This document shows, in pieces, positions 47,524 to 56,786 of a DNA stretch of 64,000 bases (the stretch's first letter is position 1; each line of letters opens with the position of its first letter). The DNA is taken from the NCBI RefSeq assembly GCF_018614875.1, contig NZ_JAGGNW010000014.1:186001-250000 (forward strand), given 5' to 3'. The notes beneath the pieces were generated by a model. It searched no databases, was not told where the DNA came from, and was given only the letters and a program-made list of their open reading frames with translations. Position numbers and translations under genes: made by a program. This stretch comes from Variovorax paradoxus. Lineage in GTDB: Bacteria > Pseudomonadota > Gammaproteobacteria > Burkholderiales > Burkholderiaceae_C.

Positions 47524-47585
47524 TCAATGTAACTTGTGTGCGTACAAAGTATTCAGTTTTGCCTTGCAAAGGCCTCAAGAGCGGA

Positions 47586-47600
47586 TGGCACAGATGCTGC
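47586..47600 (+). promoter_or_regulatory. Sigma-54 promoter of pilA
   Basis: TGGCACAGATGCTGC has GG and GC at the correct -24/-12 spacing and all of TGGCAC; only the first T of the usual TTGC is changed. The transcription start would be near 47612, about 50 bases before the pilA ATG. Sigma-54 with PilSR control of pilA is well established in other type IV pilus systems. Confidence 0.75.
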
Positions 47601-47660
47601 GGAAGATACTGCGCTCCGGGCTTGGTTCCCGGGCTCTACAAACCAACCTGGAGTTTTTGA

Positions 47661-48224
47661 ATGAACCGTCGTTCCATCGCACGCAATGTGCAAAAGGGTT
47701 TCACCCTTATCGAATTGATGATCGTTGTGGCGATCATTGGCATCTTGGCTGCTGTGGCTCTGCCGGCTTATCAGGATTACACGGTCCGTGCAAGGATCAC
47801 TGAAGGTTTGAATCTTGCTGAAAGCGCCAAACAGCAGGTTGCTACCGACGGGGTGACCTCGGCCACAGATCTCGCCACGACGGTCGCTACTTGGAACGCG
47901 CAAAATGGCGGTGCTGCTGGCACTGGCGTCAACAGTAAGTATGTGAGTTCTGTCAACATGGGCGCCGACGGCTCGATCACCGTGCAATTCATTGCCGGCG
48001 CAGTTGGTCTGAAGACCGGCGAAGATACCCTGGTTCTGTCGCCCTACATCCGTGTTCAGGACGGCAGCACTCTGAAGCTCGCAGCAGCCCAGACTGCTGG
48101 CACGAGCGGTGTCGTTGACTGGGCATGTGCATCGGCAACTCAAGAAACGGCAAAGAACGCCAAGATGCTGACGGCTCCTGTAGGCACGCTTCTCGCCAAG
48201 TACGCTCCTTCTGCTTGCCGCTAA
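47661..48224 (+). CDS. pilA: Type IV major pilin PilA
   Basis: Major subunit of the type IV pilus; 187 residues. The class III leader ends at Gly13 and the mature protein starts with N-methylated Phe ([20 protein letters not shown], with Glu5). Cysteines in [10 protein letters not shown] and at the extreme C-terminus (APSACR) form the expected disulfide loop. It has its own sigma-54 promoter and terminator, so it is a single-gene unit. The GGAG before the ATG is good. Codon use is less GC-rich than in housekeeping genes around it, usual for surface pilins. Confidence 0.96.
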   Translation: MNRRSIARNVQKGFTLIELMIVVAIIGILAAVALPAYQDYTVRARITEGLNLAESAKQQVATDGVTSATDLATTVATWNAQNGGAAGTGVNSKYVSSVNMGADGSITVQFIAGAVGLKTGEDTLVLSPYIRVQDGSTLKLAAAQTAGTSGVVDWACASATQETAKNAKMLTAPVGTLLAKYAPSACR

Positions 48225-48243
48225 TTCAAGCTAGCGCCAATCG

Positions 48244-48272
48244 AAAAAAAGCCGCCTTTGGGCGGCTTTTTT
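48244..48272 (+). terminator. Rho-independent terminator after pilA
   Basis: A7-GCCGCC-TTTG-GGCGGC-T6 hairpin (stem 48251-48256 with 48261-48266, extended by the A and T tracts), 20 bp after the pilA stop. It may also serve the opposite strand. Confidence 0.9.
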
Positions 48273-48368
48273 GCCGTTTCATAGACCCTTCTTGAAGTTG
48301 GCCTCGATAAAAGATAAGTCGATGGAATTAAAGTAAGTGGTCAGTCCCATATTGATGCTTGGAGAACC

Positions 48369-48665
48369 ATGAGATTTATCCATTGGTCTGCAGCGTTCGC
48401 GTCGTTGACGCTTGCCGGCTGCTTCGCGTTCAAGCCCGTCGCGGTCCGCATTACCCCGTCTGTCTATCAAGTAGGCGAAGTCAAATCTGCACTTGCCACA
48501 CCCGTAGTGGATGAGGTGGTGCGGATCAAGCCGAGCAAGGTTCTGATTGTGCTTTGCAAGGCCACGCATCCGATGAAAGTTATCCAGTTCGAACGCGAAC
48601 TGAAAGCTCGGCATTCTGTGGAACTCAGCTGGACCTTGGTCGACGAAGGATGCCCGTCTGCTTAG
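48369..48665 (+). CDS. Small lipoprotein of unknown function, 98 residues
   Basis: A signal peptide with lipobox (SAAFASLTLAGC) indicates a lipoprotein cleaved before Cys18. The mature part is beta-rich (VAVRITPSVYQVGEVKSAL, VVRIKPSKVLIVLC) with two further cysteines. Base composition is markedly less GC-rich than the flanking genes, suggesting recent acquisition. It lies downstream of pilA and its terminator, so it has its own promoter. No family is recognised. Confidence 0.65.
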   Translation: MRFIHWSAAFASLTLAGCFAFKPVAVRITPSVYQVGEVKSALATPVVDEVVRIKPSKVLIVLCKATHPMKVIQFERELKARHSVELSWTLVDEGCPSA

Positions 48666-48740
48666 CCGGTGATGCCATAAGCGGACTGTCGCTGAAAAAG
48701 ACACGCCCGAACTCCTTCACCCTCACGGACAATCTGGACC

Positions 48741-49010
48741 ATGATTTGGATCACGCTCGCCGCAGCGGTCATTTTTGGGTATCTCGCCTATGACGCTTGG
48801 TGCCTTTCGATATCGGCGAAGGATGTTCCTTACTCCCTGACCGCAAAAGGTTGGGGTGAGGACGTCGCACATATTTCGCTCGCGGAGCAAGAGAAGCGAA
48901 AGCAGTACAACGCCCTCCGCGGCTTCGGCGACCTCAGCCAATCTGTTTGGATTTTCGGCATCCTTTGTGTAGGCTGCCTGGCTTGGGTGGGGTATTCTTT
49001 CTATGCTTGA
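48741..49010 (+). CDS. Small membrane protein of unknown function, 89 residues
   Basis: Two membrane helices, one N-terminal (MIWITLAAAVIFGYLAYDAW) and one C-terminal (VWIFGILCVGCLAWVGYSFY), frame a polar loop of about 40 residues. Codon use is less GC-rich than average here. It probably belongs with its two small neighbours to one acquired segment between pilA and the minor pilin operon. No function is recognised. Confidence 0.6.
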   Translation: MIWITLAAAVIFGYLAYDAWCLSISAKDVPYSLTAKGWGEDVAHISLAEQEKRKQYNALRGFGDLSQSVWIFGILCVGCLAWVGYSFYA

Positions 49011-49077
49011 GCGCACAGCTCAATACCGCCACAACCGGGTCCCTGGTCGCGATACTCAATTCGCCCATTAGGCCTTC

Positions 49078-49317
49078 ATGCGTGTATTTCGATTTCTTCT
49101 TTTTCTTGTCTTTGCATACCTTGCGGCTTGGCTTGCCGCTTATGTCGTTGTCTCGAAGTTTCGCCCAGCGACTTCCCACGCCATTTCGTTTTTTGGCTGG
49201 CCGGTCCCAGGCGGTGATATGGCAAACGCTGTTCTAACGTTTAGTTGGGCATTTTTCTTGGTTATTATTGGCCTTGCGCTGGCTTACCAGCGGGTTCGCA
49301 GTCATTCGCGATCCTGA
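49078..49317 (+). CDS. Small membrane protein of unknown function, 79 residues
   Basis: Two membrane helices: MRVFRFLLFLVFAYLAAWLA at the start and FSWAFFLVIIGLALAYQ near the end. The loop contains SHAISFFGWPVPGGDM. Composition is again AT-richer than the neighbourhood. It ends 21 bp before the convergent TonB-like gene. Size and topology would suit an accessory or immunity-type membrane protein, but nothing in the sequence proves it. Confidence 0.6.
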   Translation: MRVFRFLLFLVFAYLAAWLAAYVVVSKFRPATSHAISFFGWPVPGGDMANAVLTFSWAFFLVIIGLALAYQRVRSHSRS

Positions 49318-49338
49318 CCATCATTCAAGCGAGCGCAG

Positions 49339-50136
49339 CTATTTGCCGGCTCCCCTTTCAGCAAGGGTACTGTCAAATACCACTTCCACCTTAAGCCGCG
49401 ATCTGACTGGCCGGCCTTCCAAAAATCCCGGCGAAAAACGTGCAGCCTCGAAGATCTCCCGAGCCACCTGAGCGAGCAAAAGAGGAAGTGTTGTTTCTTC
49501 CTCGGCCACGTGCCTAACCCGCCCTTCTTCATCGATGAAGATCGACAGAACGCCGACAAAGCGCCCGGCAGGAAATTCCTTCTCTGGTGCGCCGAGAACG
49601 ATAGGCGCCAAGGCTGTTGGCGGCATCGTGAGCAGCGAACGCGGAATGTAGTCGCTGCCATCGAAGTCGACTGGCGAATTGTTTTCGCTGGCGACGGAAG
49701 CGGGTTCGATATCTGGTGCCGAAGCCGGTGCGATCGGTTCCGAGAAATCGGGTGGCGAGCTGCGCGGAACTGAAGCCGATATGTTCTGTTCCCGATACGG
49801 CGTAGCTATCACCGCGGCTTGCCGAGGTGCTGCTGAGACTCTGCTGATCTCGCCACGACCTTTCATCGGCTCGCCTCGCTGCGTTGCAATGTCCTTTTCA
49901 GACGATTTCAACAGCTGCCGCGTGCTCATCCGCACCTGGACTGTCTTCGAGCCGCCGCCGTCGAGGCGGGAAGCGGTCGAAGATTGCAGCGGAGACGGTG
50001 TAACGTGATAGGCGAGCACCGCTGCATGCAGCGATACGGACAGGCCGGCACACAGCAAGACCTGCCGGATGCCGCGCGCGCGGTCGGCTCCCTCACCAGG
50101 TGAGGACCCGGCCGGCAGGGCGCTGGCGTCCGCCAT
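49339..50136 (-). CDS. TonB-like protein at the end of the minor pilin operon
   Basis: Membrane-anchored periplasm-spanning protein of 265 residues. An N-terminal helix (VLLCAGLSVSLHAAVLAYHV) is followed by a long Ser/Pro/Ala-rich spacer (about 55-165). A TonB-like C-terminal domain ends it (FVGVLSIFIDEEGRVRHVAE, AARFSPGFLEGRPVRSRLKV). It starts 22 bp after the pilY1 stop and is probably co-transcribed. No ExbB/ExbD genes or TonB-dependent receptor are present, so a role in pilus assembly or in linking PilY1 to the envelope is more likely than iron uptake. Confidence 0.75.
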   Translation of the reverse strand: MADASALPAGSSPGEGADRARGIRQVLLCAGLSVSLHAAVLAYHVTPSPLQSSTASRLDGGGSKTVQVRMSTRQLLKSSEKDIATQRGEPMKGRGEISRVSAAPRQAAVIATPYREQNISASVPRSSPPDFSEPIAPASAPDIEPASVASENNSPVDFDGSDYIPRSLLTMPPTALAPIVLGAPEKEFPAGRFVGVLSIFIDEEGRVRHVAEEETTLPLLLAQVAREIFEAARFSPGFLEGRPVRSRLKVEVVFDSTLAERGAGK

Positions 50137-50158
50137 TTTGATTGCGCCCCAGACAAGA

Positions 50159-53100
50159 TCAGTCAGCAAGCTCCCGCCACGAACTGCGCAGCGGGTTGCT
50201 TCCCGATCCGGGCGGGTTGCCGCCGGACTCTCCTCTCAGTCTGCCGTCCGTCGTCGGCCGAACGACGATGGTGCTGCCATCCTTCAGCTTGACCCAGCTC
50301 TGGCCGGCAATCAGCGAGCTGGCGCTCCAGAGTTCGCCGGCGTTCACAAGGGAGCCCGTCCCGTCGGTCGCATTCAGGAAATAGCGCCAGGAAGAACCGC
50401 CTGAACTGCAGGCGTCGCCGCTCGGGATGCCCGTGGCCACCGAAAGAACGCCGAACTGGAGTGCCAGGTTGGTGAAGACGCGTTCCCCGCTATGCGGCAG
50501 GTCGGCCCACCAGCCGTTGTTGGTGGTCCAGTTGACCGGGTTGTTGCTGACCGTCGCCGTATTGCCCGAGACGGTAAAGGTCTGGCGAATCATGGTGGTG
50601 TTCGTGCGAACGTCGCCCAGGCCGGTGTCGGTCAGTGAATCTTTCACGGCGTAGATGGTTTGCTGCGTGGTGTCTTCCACGTCCGCGGCGCCGAGGTAGC
50701 GACCCGTCGCGACGATGATCACCGGCTTGCCCGAGATCTCGGCTGTTTCCGGGCGCGTGGTAATTGGCTGCGGCGTGGTCGCATTGATCTGGAACTTCGC
50801 CAGCAGCAAGGCGCCCTGGTTCGGCAGCACAAGGTTGTCGACGTCGAAGCGCCAGAGGTTGCCCTGCAGGTCGCCGCCATAGAAGCGCTTGGACGTGTTG
50901 TCCGATACGTCGTCGATCCAGGTATTGATCTTCGCAAGGCCGCTCGGATCGCTGGCTGTTCCCGCGGTGGTGGGAATGTCACCTGTAATGACCTTCGCAC
51001 CGGTATTCGCGTTCAGCACAAAGAGGCGCCCCTTGCCATCGCCGCTGCTGGTTCCGTCGCCCGTTCCATTGTTGTAGCCGGAAGCAAACACCACCACCCA
51101 GGTGCCGTCCTTGCGCTTGGTGATGACGGGGTTGCCATAGGTGAGGCCGAGGTTGGCATCGGTGAACTCCCACAAGGCCTTGGGGTTTTCAGGATCGGTG
51201 ATGTCGAGCGCGTAGTAGCCGCGGCCGCCTTTGTTGAGGCCGCCGACGAGAATGGTCTTCCAGACGGAGCCCACCTTGATGTCGCCGATGACCGGTGCGC
51301 CATCGACGAAGTAGCGGTGCCTCGATTCGTAGCCTGTGTCCGCCAGCCTGTACATCTCGGGCATCACGATGTTGGGCACGTAGGCCCAGCGCTCTGTTCC
51401 GGCATCGGTGCCGCCGGCAGAAAACGCATGCAGCATGCCGTCGTTGGCGCCCACGTAGACCATGGGCTTGCGGTCCTTGTTTGCAACCACAAAGCTGGTG
51501 TAGCCGGTATCGCTGTAGGTGAACGGCGGCTTGCCCACATATGCCGGCGCTCCGTTGATGATGTCGCCCAGAACACCCCCGGCGCGGGGGCGGAACAGCG
51601 CACGGGTGGTTCCGTTGGCTGTGCTGGCCGACTCGAAGGTGCGGTCGCCGCGCAGGAACTTGACGAGGTTGTCGCCGCTGTTGATCTTCGCTTTTTCGTC
51701 GTCGGTTGCGTTGTTCAGGCATTGCACCGCCACCAGTGCGCGCGAACAGAGGTTGCTGAAATAGGCGCCGTAGCCGTCCGCATTCAGGTTGGTCCAGTCG
51801 AAGGCCCGGAGCGTGGTCGTGTTGGGCTGGCGGTAGTAGATCTTGCGGTTGGTATAGGAGGTTGCATCGAGCTTCGCCTTGGCGGACCAAACCGCCGTCG
51901 TGCCGATGGCACCCGTGTCGCCGTTGAGAGTGAAGGCTTCGACATCGCCGCTCCACTTCTTGGTGGTGTAGCTGGCCTTGTAGACTTGGTTGTTGTCGCC
52001 GGCGACCAGCTCCAGCGCACTGGTGGATGCGGCCGAGGAAGTGCCCGAGACTTCCTGGATGGTGTTGACCACGCCGCTGATGGCCTCGGCCAGTGCGGTG
52101 GCGTTCAGTGCCGAGTAGTACTGGCCCCGGCCGTTGACGGCGGCGTGCCAGAGGTCGTCGATGTTGGTCGCATTGCCGCCCTGCGTGCTTACCTCGGGCG
52201 CGGGCCAGGTCGCCGTGCCATTGGTCAGATTCACATATGAGCCCGAGGTCTGCGTGAGATAGTTTCGGTCGTAGTCCAGCGTGCCGTTCACGCCCAGTCC
52301 GATCGTGAACGTGGTCATGTGCTGGCTCGTGGCAGTGTCGCGGGCTGCGGGCACGATGTTGTTGGAACACACATCCTGCTCCGAGCCGGAGGCTGACGAT
52401 TTGCAGTTGCCCAGGCCGGTGGTGCGCAAGTCTGTGTTGTAGTAATACGCGGCCACGTCAGCCAGCGTATTGCTGGTGCCCGCATCTTTCATGGGACGAG
52501 CCTCGCTACCGTCCTGCTGGCCTACTTCGCTCGATCCGTCGAGCTGGAGCGGCCCGTAGCTGAGGGTTTCGGTGCCTGTGTTCCAGTAGCCATCGGTCGA
52601 GAGCAGCGCATAGTTGCGCTGGCAGGAGTACTGCATCGGATCGTAGGTTTGGTTGCTCATCTTCTTTGCGAAATAGCGACCAGCCTTGGAAAGCGCGCCT
52701 CTCAACGGCGTGCTGGTATTGCCTGTGGCCGCATAGAGTTTCGTATAGAAGGTCTCCTTTTGCGTGCCACCGAAATCATCGACGTCCTGGAAGCCGGCGC
52801 CGGCTGAGACACCTGTATTGCTGATGGTGGTGAATCCAACGCGATAGCTTGAATCGAGTGCCTGCATGGCCTTGCCTGTCGCGGTGCGCATCAAGAGCCG
52901 GCGGGTGCGGTAATAGGAATACCAGTTCGCATAGTTCTGCGCCTCGGCGGATGCGCTGGTCACGCGAACTGTGTCGAAGAGCGTCTTTCCGGTGGTGTCA
53001 GTCGTGCCGTAGTGGCATTCCGTATAAAAGGTGTTCTGGATGACGTCGTTGCTGTCGTACTTCCAGTTCATCCTCGGCTGAGCACCTTTGTAGACGTAAT

Positions 53101-53815
53101 AGGTACTGCCCGTAAAACGAGAGATGGCCCATGCGGTAGCACTGCCACTACCGGAAGACACGGTTATGTCGACCACCAGAGTCTTGGTCCCTTTCTTCCA
53201 ATCGGTACTCGAATTGCTCCAGGCAGTGACAAAGCCGGTCAAGACTTTCGCGCTGCTGCCAGAGCCAGATGTCAGCTGCACGGTCTGGCCCACGGTAAAG
53301 GTGCTGGCCTTATAGCTGTTGTCCGTGAACTGAAACGACTTGCTGCCCGTGCCGACAGTGACCGCTGTGTTGGTGTCGATGCTGCCTATGCTGGTCGCTG
53401 TGCCGTTCAGGTCGTCGGTGGGGCCAGTTTGCACGAAGCCGTCCTGCCATGCTGCGCTGAAAGGTGAGTTGGCGAACGACTTCCCTGTGGAGTCAACAGG
53501 CGGCGAATAAGTCAACGCAGGGTCATACGCCACGCCATTGCATTGGGCGCTACGGTAACCGAAGGCACCTGTGCTGCCCATGTCGTCCGGCATGTGCGCG
53601 TTGGCCATGCTCCCGGAGTTGTCCAGGATGAAAAGCAGGTTGGGCTTTGCCTTGACGTTGGGCCGCGTGGCCAGCGGCTCGTCGAGGATCAGCGTATCTG
53701 CAGCAGAAGGCGCTGGCAGCGTGCATGCGAGCACGCTCATACCGAAAGACAGCAGTGCGGCAAACGACCGGCGCGAACCGGCATGCCACCGGCGGTGGAA
53801 AGAAACATGAGACAT
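50159..53815 (-). CDS. pilY1: Type IV pilus tip adhesin/biogenesis factor PilY1
   Basis: Large exported protein, 1218 residues. The signal peptide (FAALLSFGMSVLACTLPAPS) is followed by a von Willebrand A-like region opening LLFILDNSGSMANAHMPDD, with the metal-site DxSxS pattern. The C-terminal half forms the PilY1 beta-propeller (YVGANDGMLHAFSAGG near residue 785; GVLGDIINGAPAYVGKPPF). PilY1 promotes pilus extension, adhesion and surface sensing, with calcium binding in the propeller. GAGGAG precedes the ATG at 53815. It follows pilX in the minor pilin operon. Confidence 0.93.
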   Translation of the reverse strand: MSHVSFHRRWHAGSRRSFAALLSFGMSVLACTLPAPSAADTLILDEPLATRPNVKAKPNLLFILDNSGSMANAHMPDDMGSTGAFGYRSAQCNGVAYDPALTYSPPVDSTGKSFANSPFSAAWQDGFVQTGPTDDLNGTATSIGSIDTNTAVTVGTGSKSFQFTDNSYKASTFTVGQTVQLTSGSGSSAKVLTGFVTAWSNSSTDWKKGTKTLVVDITVSSGSGSATAWAISRFTGSTYYVYKGAQPRMNWKYDSNDVIQNTFYTECHYGTTDTTGKTLFDTVRVTSASAEAQNYANWYSYYRTRRLLMRTATGKAMQALDSSYRVGFTTISNTGVSAGAGFQDVDDFGGTQKETFYTKLYAATGNTSTPLRGALSKAGRYFAKKMSNQTYDPMQYSCQRNYALLSTDGYWNTGTETLSYGPLQLDGSSEVGQQDGSEARPMKDAGTSNTLADVAAYYYNTDLRTTGLGNCKSSASGSEQDVCSNNIVPAARDTATSQHMTTFTIGLGVNGTLDYDRNYLTQTSGSYVNLTNGTATWPAPEVSTQGGNATNIDDLWHAAVNGRGQYYSALNATALAEAISGVVNTIQEVSGTSSAASTSALELVAGDNNQVYKASYTTKKWSGDVEAFTLNGDTGAIGTTAVWSAKAKLDATSYTNRKIYYRQPNTTTLRAFDWTNLNADGYGAYFSNLCSRALVAVQCLNNATDDEKAKINSGDNLVKFLRGDRTFESASTANGTTRALFRPRAGGVLGDIINGAPAYVGKPPFTYSDTGYTSFVVANKDRKPMVYVGANDGMLHAFSAGGTDAGTERWAYVPNIVMPEMYRLADTGYESRHRYFVDGAPVIGDIKVGSVWKTILVGGLNKGGRGYYALDITDPENPKALWEFTDANLGLTYGNPVITKRKDGTWVVVFASGYNNGTGDGTSSGDGKGRLFVLNANTGAKVITGDIPTTAGTASDPSGLAKINTWIDDVSDNTSKRFYGGDLQGNLWRFDVDNLVLPNQGALLLAKFQINATTPQPITTRPETAEISGKPVIIVATGRYLGAADVEDTTQQTIYAVKDSLTDTGLGDVRTNTTMIRQTFTVSGNTATVSNNPVNWTTNNGWWADLPHSGERVFTNLALQFGVLSVATGIPSGDACSSGGSSWRYFLNATDGTGSLVNAGELWSASSLIAGQSWVKLKDGSTIVVRPTTDGRLRGESGGNPPGSGSNPLRSSWRELAD

Positions 53816-53852
53816 TGAAATGGACTCCTCGTGTCGCGAAACCGCGCACCTG

Positions 53853-54539
53853 CTAGAAGAAATTGACGATGGTTTCGGTAAAGCCGGTGGTGCTCCGCGC
53901 ACCGAGTACACGCACGACGATCCGGTAATACGGGCCGCCGGTAGTGCTGAAGCGCGGCGTGGAATAGTCAATGAGCCCCCGTCCCGATGCCGCCGTGCTG
54001 CTCGCCAGCGGCTGGGCGCAGCTGTTGTTGATGTCGTCATTGGGGTTGCCAGCGCTCGCGCACAGCCGGAAGATCACATAGCGCACGTTGTTGCTGCCGG
54101 CCACGGAAGCGGCTTTCACGGACTTCAGGTCGCAGGAGCCGAAGGTGCCCGCCGCCGCATAGGGGCACTTCTTGTCCTGCCCGTCGCTCCAGTCGACCAG
54201 CTTGCGGTTCGCAACGGTCTGCTGCTGGCCGGTGACGTCGACCGGCGCGTCCTTGGTCTTGTCCGCCTTCAGTTCCTTGGTGCTGGCGTAATAGCCGCTT
54301 GCGGCCACGTCGTTGTTGAGGCTCGCGGCATTCGCTTTCAGCCAGGCAATGGCTTCGCGCGTGGCCTGGTCGCCTGCCACGGTGGCGTCCTGCTTGAAGC
54401 CGATGTTGCCGAGCACCAGGGCGCCGGTGTCCACCGAGCGGACCAGCGCCAGTGTTGCGAGCGACAAGGCCACCAGCGCGAGCAGCGCAAAGATCAATGC
54501 GACACCGCGTTGTGCGCGAAAGGTAGTTTGAAATTTCAT
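53853..54539 (-). CDS. pilX: Minor pilin assembly protein PilX
   Basis: Minor pilin of 228 residues. The N-terminus RGVALIFALLALVALSLATL is the PilX-type prepilin helix, with cleavage after Gly12 and Val as the mature first residue. Four cysteines in the C-terminal half (KKCPYAAAGTFGSCDL; LCASAG...SCAQ) may form disulfides. It overlaps the pilW stop by ATGA. PilX and PilY1 act together at the pilus tip. Confidence 0.88.
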   Translation of the reverse strand: MKFQTTFRAQRGVALIFALLALVALSLATLALVRSVDTGALVLGNIGFKQDATVAGDQATREAIAWLKANAASLNNDVAASGYYASTKELKADKTKDAPVDVTGQQQTVANRKLVDWSDGQDKKCPYAAAGTFGSCDLKSVKAASVAGSNNVRYVIFRLCASAGNPNDDINNSCAQPLASSTAASGRGLIDYSTPRFSTTGGPYYRIVVRVLGARSTTGFTETIVNFF

Positions 54540-55720
54540 GGCGTGGCTGCCGAGTTCCAGAGCATGTTGCGCAACGGCACGATGGTGTCGTAGACCTTGT
54601 ACCGGTAGTGGTCCCAGTCGGGAACCTGGCTCACCTTGAGTGCGACGCACTTGCTGGAGCCGCAGGTCGTGGCACCGCTGACGGTGCTGTTAGCGCCGAC
54701 GTCCCACGAAGGCGCAGCACGCGTGACGACTTCCTTTTCGTACTGGGTGCTTCTTGCCACCACGGCAATGCGGATCGCCAGGACCTTCTTCCAGTCGGCG
54801 GAAGTGGTGGGAGTCACCGTGTCGTAGGAGCCGACCTGGCCCGTCCCGGCCGTGTCTTTTCCATACATGGCTTGCAGGTTGACGATCTGTGGGTAGAGCG
54901 ATTCGGTTGCGGAAACGGCACCGGCCGTTTGGGCCTTGATCTCCAGGCTCTGGTCGGTAGCGTTGACCGAGTAGGTGTTGAAGGACAAACTGCCCATGTT
55001 CAGCAGGTAACTCTTGTCGAGATAGCCGCCGTCGGGAAACACGTTATCGCTGTTCCATTTGCTCTTGCTGGTGCCGCCTGCGACATGCGGCACATGGTGC
55101 GAATCCAGCGTGGTCTCGGTGGGGGTGGCCGCACCGTCGTCGGTCACGCTGAACACCGAACACCAGTTGCTGGCATCCCATTTCCCCTCGGAGGGAACGG
55201 CGATCATCAAGTCACCGGCAGCGACTCCGAAGGCCGACTTCACGATGAATGAGTTGCCGGTCTTCGTGTGGTCTTTGGTGACCAGCACGGGTGCCGAGAA
55301 GTTCGCCTTGCGACTTTGCAGCACGGTAATCTCGTCGGGCGCCCCGTTGGCGCCGTCCTTGATCACCACCGGAGCGAGGGTCGGCGTGAAATCGATAGCG
55401 GCGATACCCGCCGGCGCATCCGGATCCCTGAATTTGCCCTTGACGGCGCAGCCCAGCGCTTCGAGGTTGCCGACGGCGCCATACCCCGCCATCTGGATGT
55501 CGCGCTGCAGCGTGTAAAGCGAGAGCGCGCCATTCACCTGGGCATCGCTGCCCGAAGAAACAGTGCGCTTCTTGCCTTCTGCCAGCGAGGTCACTTCCGT
55601 GATGACGAGCACCGTGAGCATGCCCAGCACAAGGCCCACCATCAGTTCGACAAGGGTGAAGCCGCGAGACGCGCGAAGCTTTTCAGGGCGCGAAAGGCGA
55701 GGGGAATGAATGCGCATCAT
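54536..55720 (-). CDS. pilW: Minor pilin PilW
   Basis: Minor pilin of 394 residues, close to the large PilW form. The prepilin peptidase site is in ASRGFTLVELMVGLVLGM, with Glu5. The long globular domain holds paired cysteines (EALGCAVKG, NWCSVF, TTCGSSKCVALK). It lies between pilV and pilX with overlapping or near-overlapping ends (2 bp after pilV, ATGA with pilX), so production is coupled. It belongs to the tip-priming complex. Confidence 0.88.
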   Translation of the reverse strand: MMRIHSPRLSRPEKLRASRGFTLVELMVGLVLGMLTVLVITEVTSLAEGKKRTVSSGSDAQVNGALSLYTLQRDIQMAGYGAVGNLEALGCAVKGKFRDPDAPAGIAAIDFTPTLAPVVIKDGANGAPDEITVLQSRKANFSAPVLVTKDHTKTGNSFIVKSAFGVAAGDLMIAVPSEGKWDASNWCSVFSVTDDGAATPTETTLDSHHVPHVAGGTSKSKWNSDNVFPDGGYLDKSYLLNMGSLSFNTYSVNATDQSLEIKAQTAGAVSATESLYPQIVNLQAMYGKDTAGTGQVGSYDTVTPTTSADWKKVLAIRIAVVARSTQYEKEVVTRAAPSWDVGANSTVSGATTCGSSKCVALKVSQVPDWDHYRYKVYDTIVPLRNMLWNSAATP

Positions 55721-55722
55721 GG

Positions 55723-56166
55723 TCAACTCGCCGTCCTGAGCGCAATGGTGCTGCGCGTCACGTACTTGTGCGTTTCGCCGCCAGGCATTGCCCAGGACAC
55801 AGTCACCGCGACATCGCCGTTGGCATCCACGACGATGGCGGCTCCCCCGCCCGGCAGCACGCTCGCCACCTTGTTGCGCCACTCGAGACAACTGGCAGCC
55901 GTGCAGGTCGTGGTGCCCGCATAGGCTGAGAGATTGGCAATGTCCACCCACATGCGGCCAACGACCTCGCTGGCCAGGTTGGCGGCATCTGCCCGCATCT
56001 TCGAGTCGGTCTGGGAGCGGGTCATGCTGCCCTGCAGGCCGACCAGGCCGAGCACGCCCAGCATGAAGATCAGCATTGCGACCAGCACCTCGATGAGAGC
56101 CACGCCGCGGCTGCGGGATGAGTTTGCTTTTTTGCGGCTACGCCGGGCGTTGTGATGTGCGTGCAT
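55723..56166 (-). CDS. pilV: Minor pilin PilV
   Basis: Minor pilin of 147 residues. A basic leader of about 21 residues precedes the helix (SRGVALIEVLVAMLIFMLGV), cleaved after Gly, with Val as mature first residue and conserved Glu5. A cysteine pair lies in TTTCTAASCLEW. Position after fimT and before pilW is the conserved order of this operon. Confidence 0.88.
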   Translation of the reverse strand: MHAHHNARRSRKKANSSRSRGVALIEVLVAMLIFMLGVLGLVGLQGSMTRSQTDSKMRADAANLASEVVGRMWVDIANLSAYAGTTTCTAASCLEWRNKVASVLPGGGAAIVVDANGDVAVTVSWAMPGGETHKYVTRSTIALRTAS

Positions 56167-56175
56167 GGTCTTACT

Positions 56176-56772
56176 TCATTCGGCTGGGCACAGGCGCGGG
56201 TCTGTAGTGGCTGTGCTGGGCACGCTGGGGTCGCACATGCGGACCCCGCCCGAGGCGGTGAGGTTGAGGCGCAGGTTGCGGTACCGCGTGCCGTCCTGTG
56301 GGCCCGTGATGTCGATCTGGGTGATGAAGCTCCCCGCGGCGGAGACCACCCGGCCAAAGCTGTTGAAGGTGACGGTATCGCCGTCCGCGACGACCTTCAC
56401 CCCGCCGCCGCCGTCTCCAACGGCGCGTGTTTCGACAATCATGGGTGCATCGGTCGTCGAAAGTGCGCTGGCGCATTTGCCGACCGGAGAGGTCACGCTG
56501 ATGACCCATGAGCCGCTTTCCGTGGAGAGCGCGCAGGTGTTGTCCAATGCGCCCGAATCGTTCGCTGAAACGAGGAAGAAGGAGATGTTCTGGTTGCGGC
56601 GTATGGCTTCGCTGCGTGCTGCAAGAAGGCCGTTCTGCAGCGATTCGGTGGCGTTGCGGATGCGACTGTTGCCCATCCACGTGCCAATGCTCGGCATGGC
56701 CAGGGCAAGGATCAATGCCAGCACCGCGATGGTGACGGCCAGCTCGATGATGGTGAAGCCGCGTTGCCTCAT
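56176..56772 (-). CDS. fimT: FimT/GspH-type minor pilin
   Basis: Pseudopilin-like protein of 198 residues with leader MRQRG and helix FTIIELAVTIAVLALILALA. The GspH/FimT domain follows (RNATESLQNGLLAARSEAIR, NISFFLVSAND). FimT-type pilins have been linked to DNA uptake through a positively charged C-terminus; here the C-terminal region (GTRYRNLRLNLTASGGVRMC) is moderately basic. It is the second gene of the minor pilin operon. Confidence 0.87.
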   Translation of the reverse strand: MRQRGFTIIELAVTIAVLALILALAMPSIGTWMGNSRIRNATESLQNGLLAARSEAIRRNQNISFFLVSANDSGALDNTCALSTESGSWVISVTSPVGKCASALSTTDAPMIVETRAVGDGGGGVKVVADGDTVTFNSFGRVVSAAGSFITQIDITGPQDGTRYRNLRLNLTASGGVRMCDPSVPSTATTDPRLCPAE

Positions 56773-56786
56773 GGAAGCCACACTTC

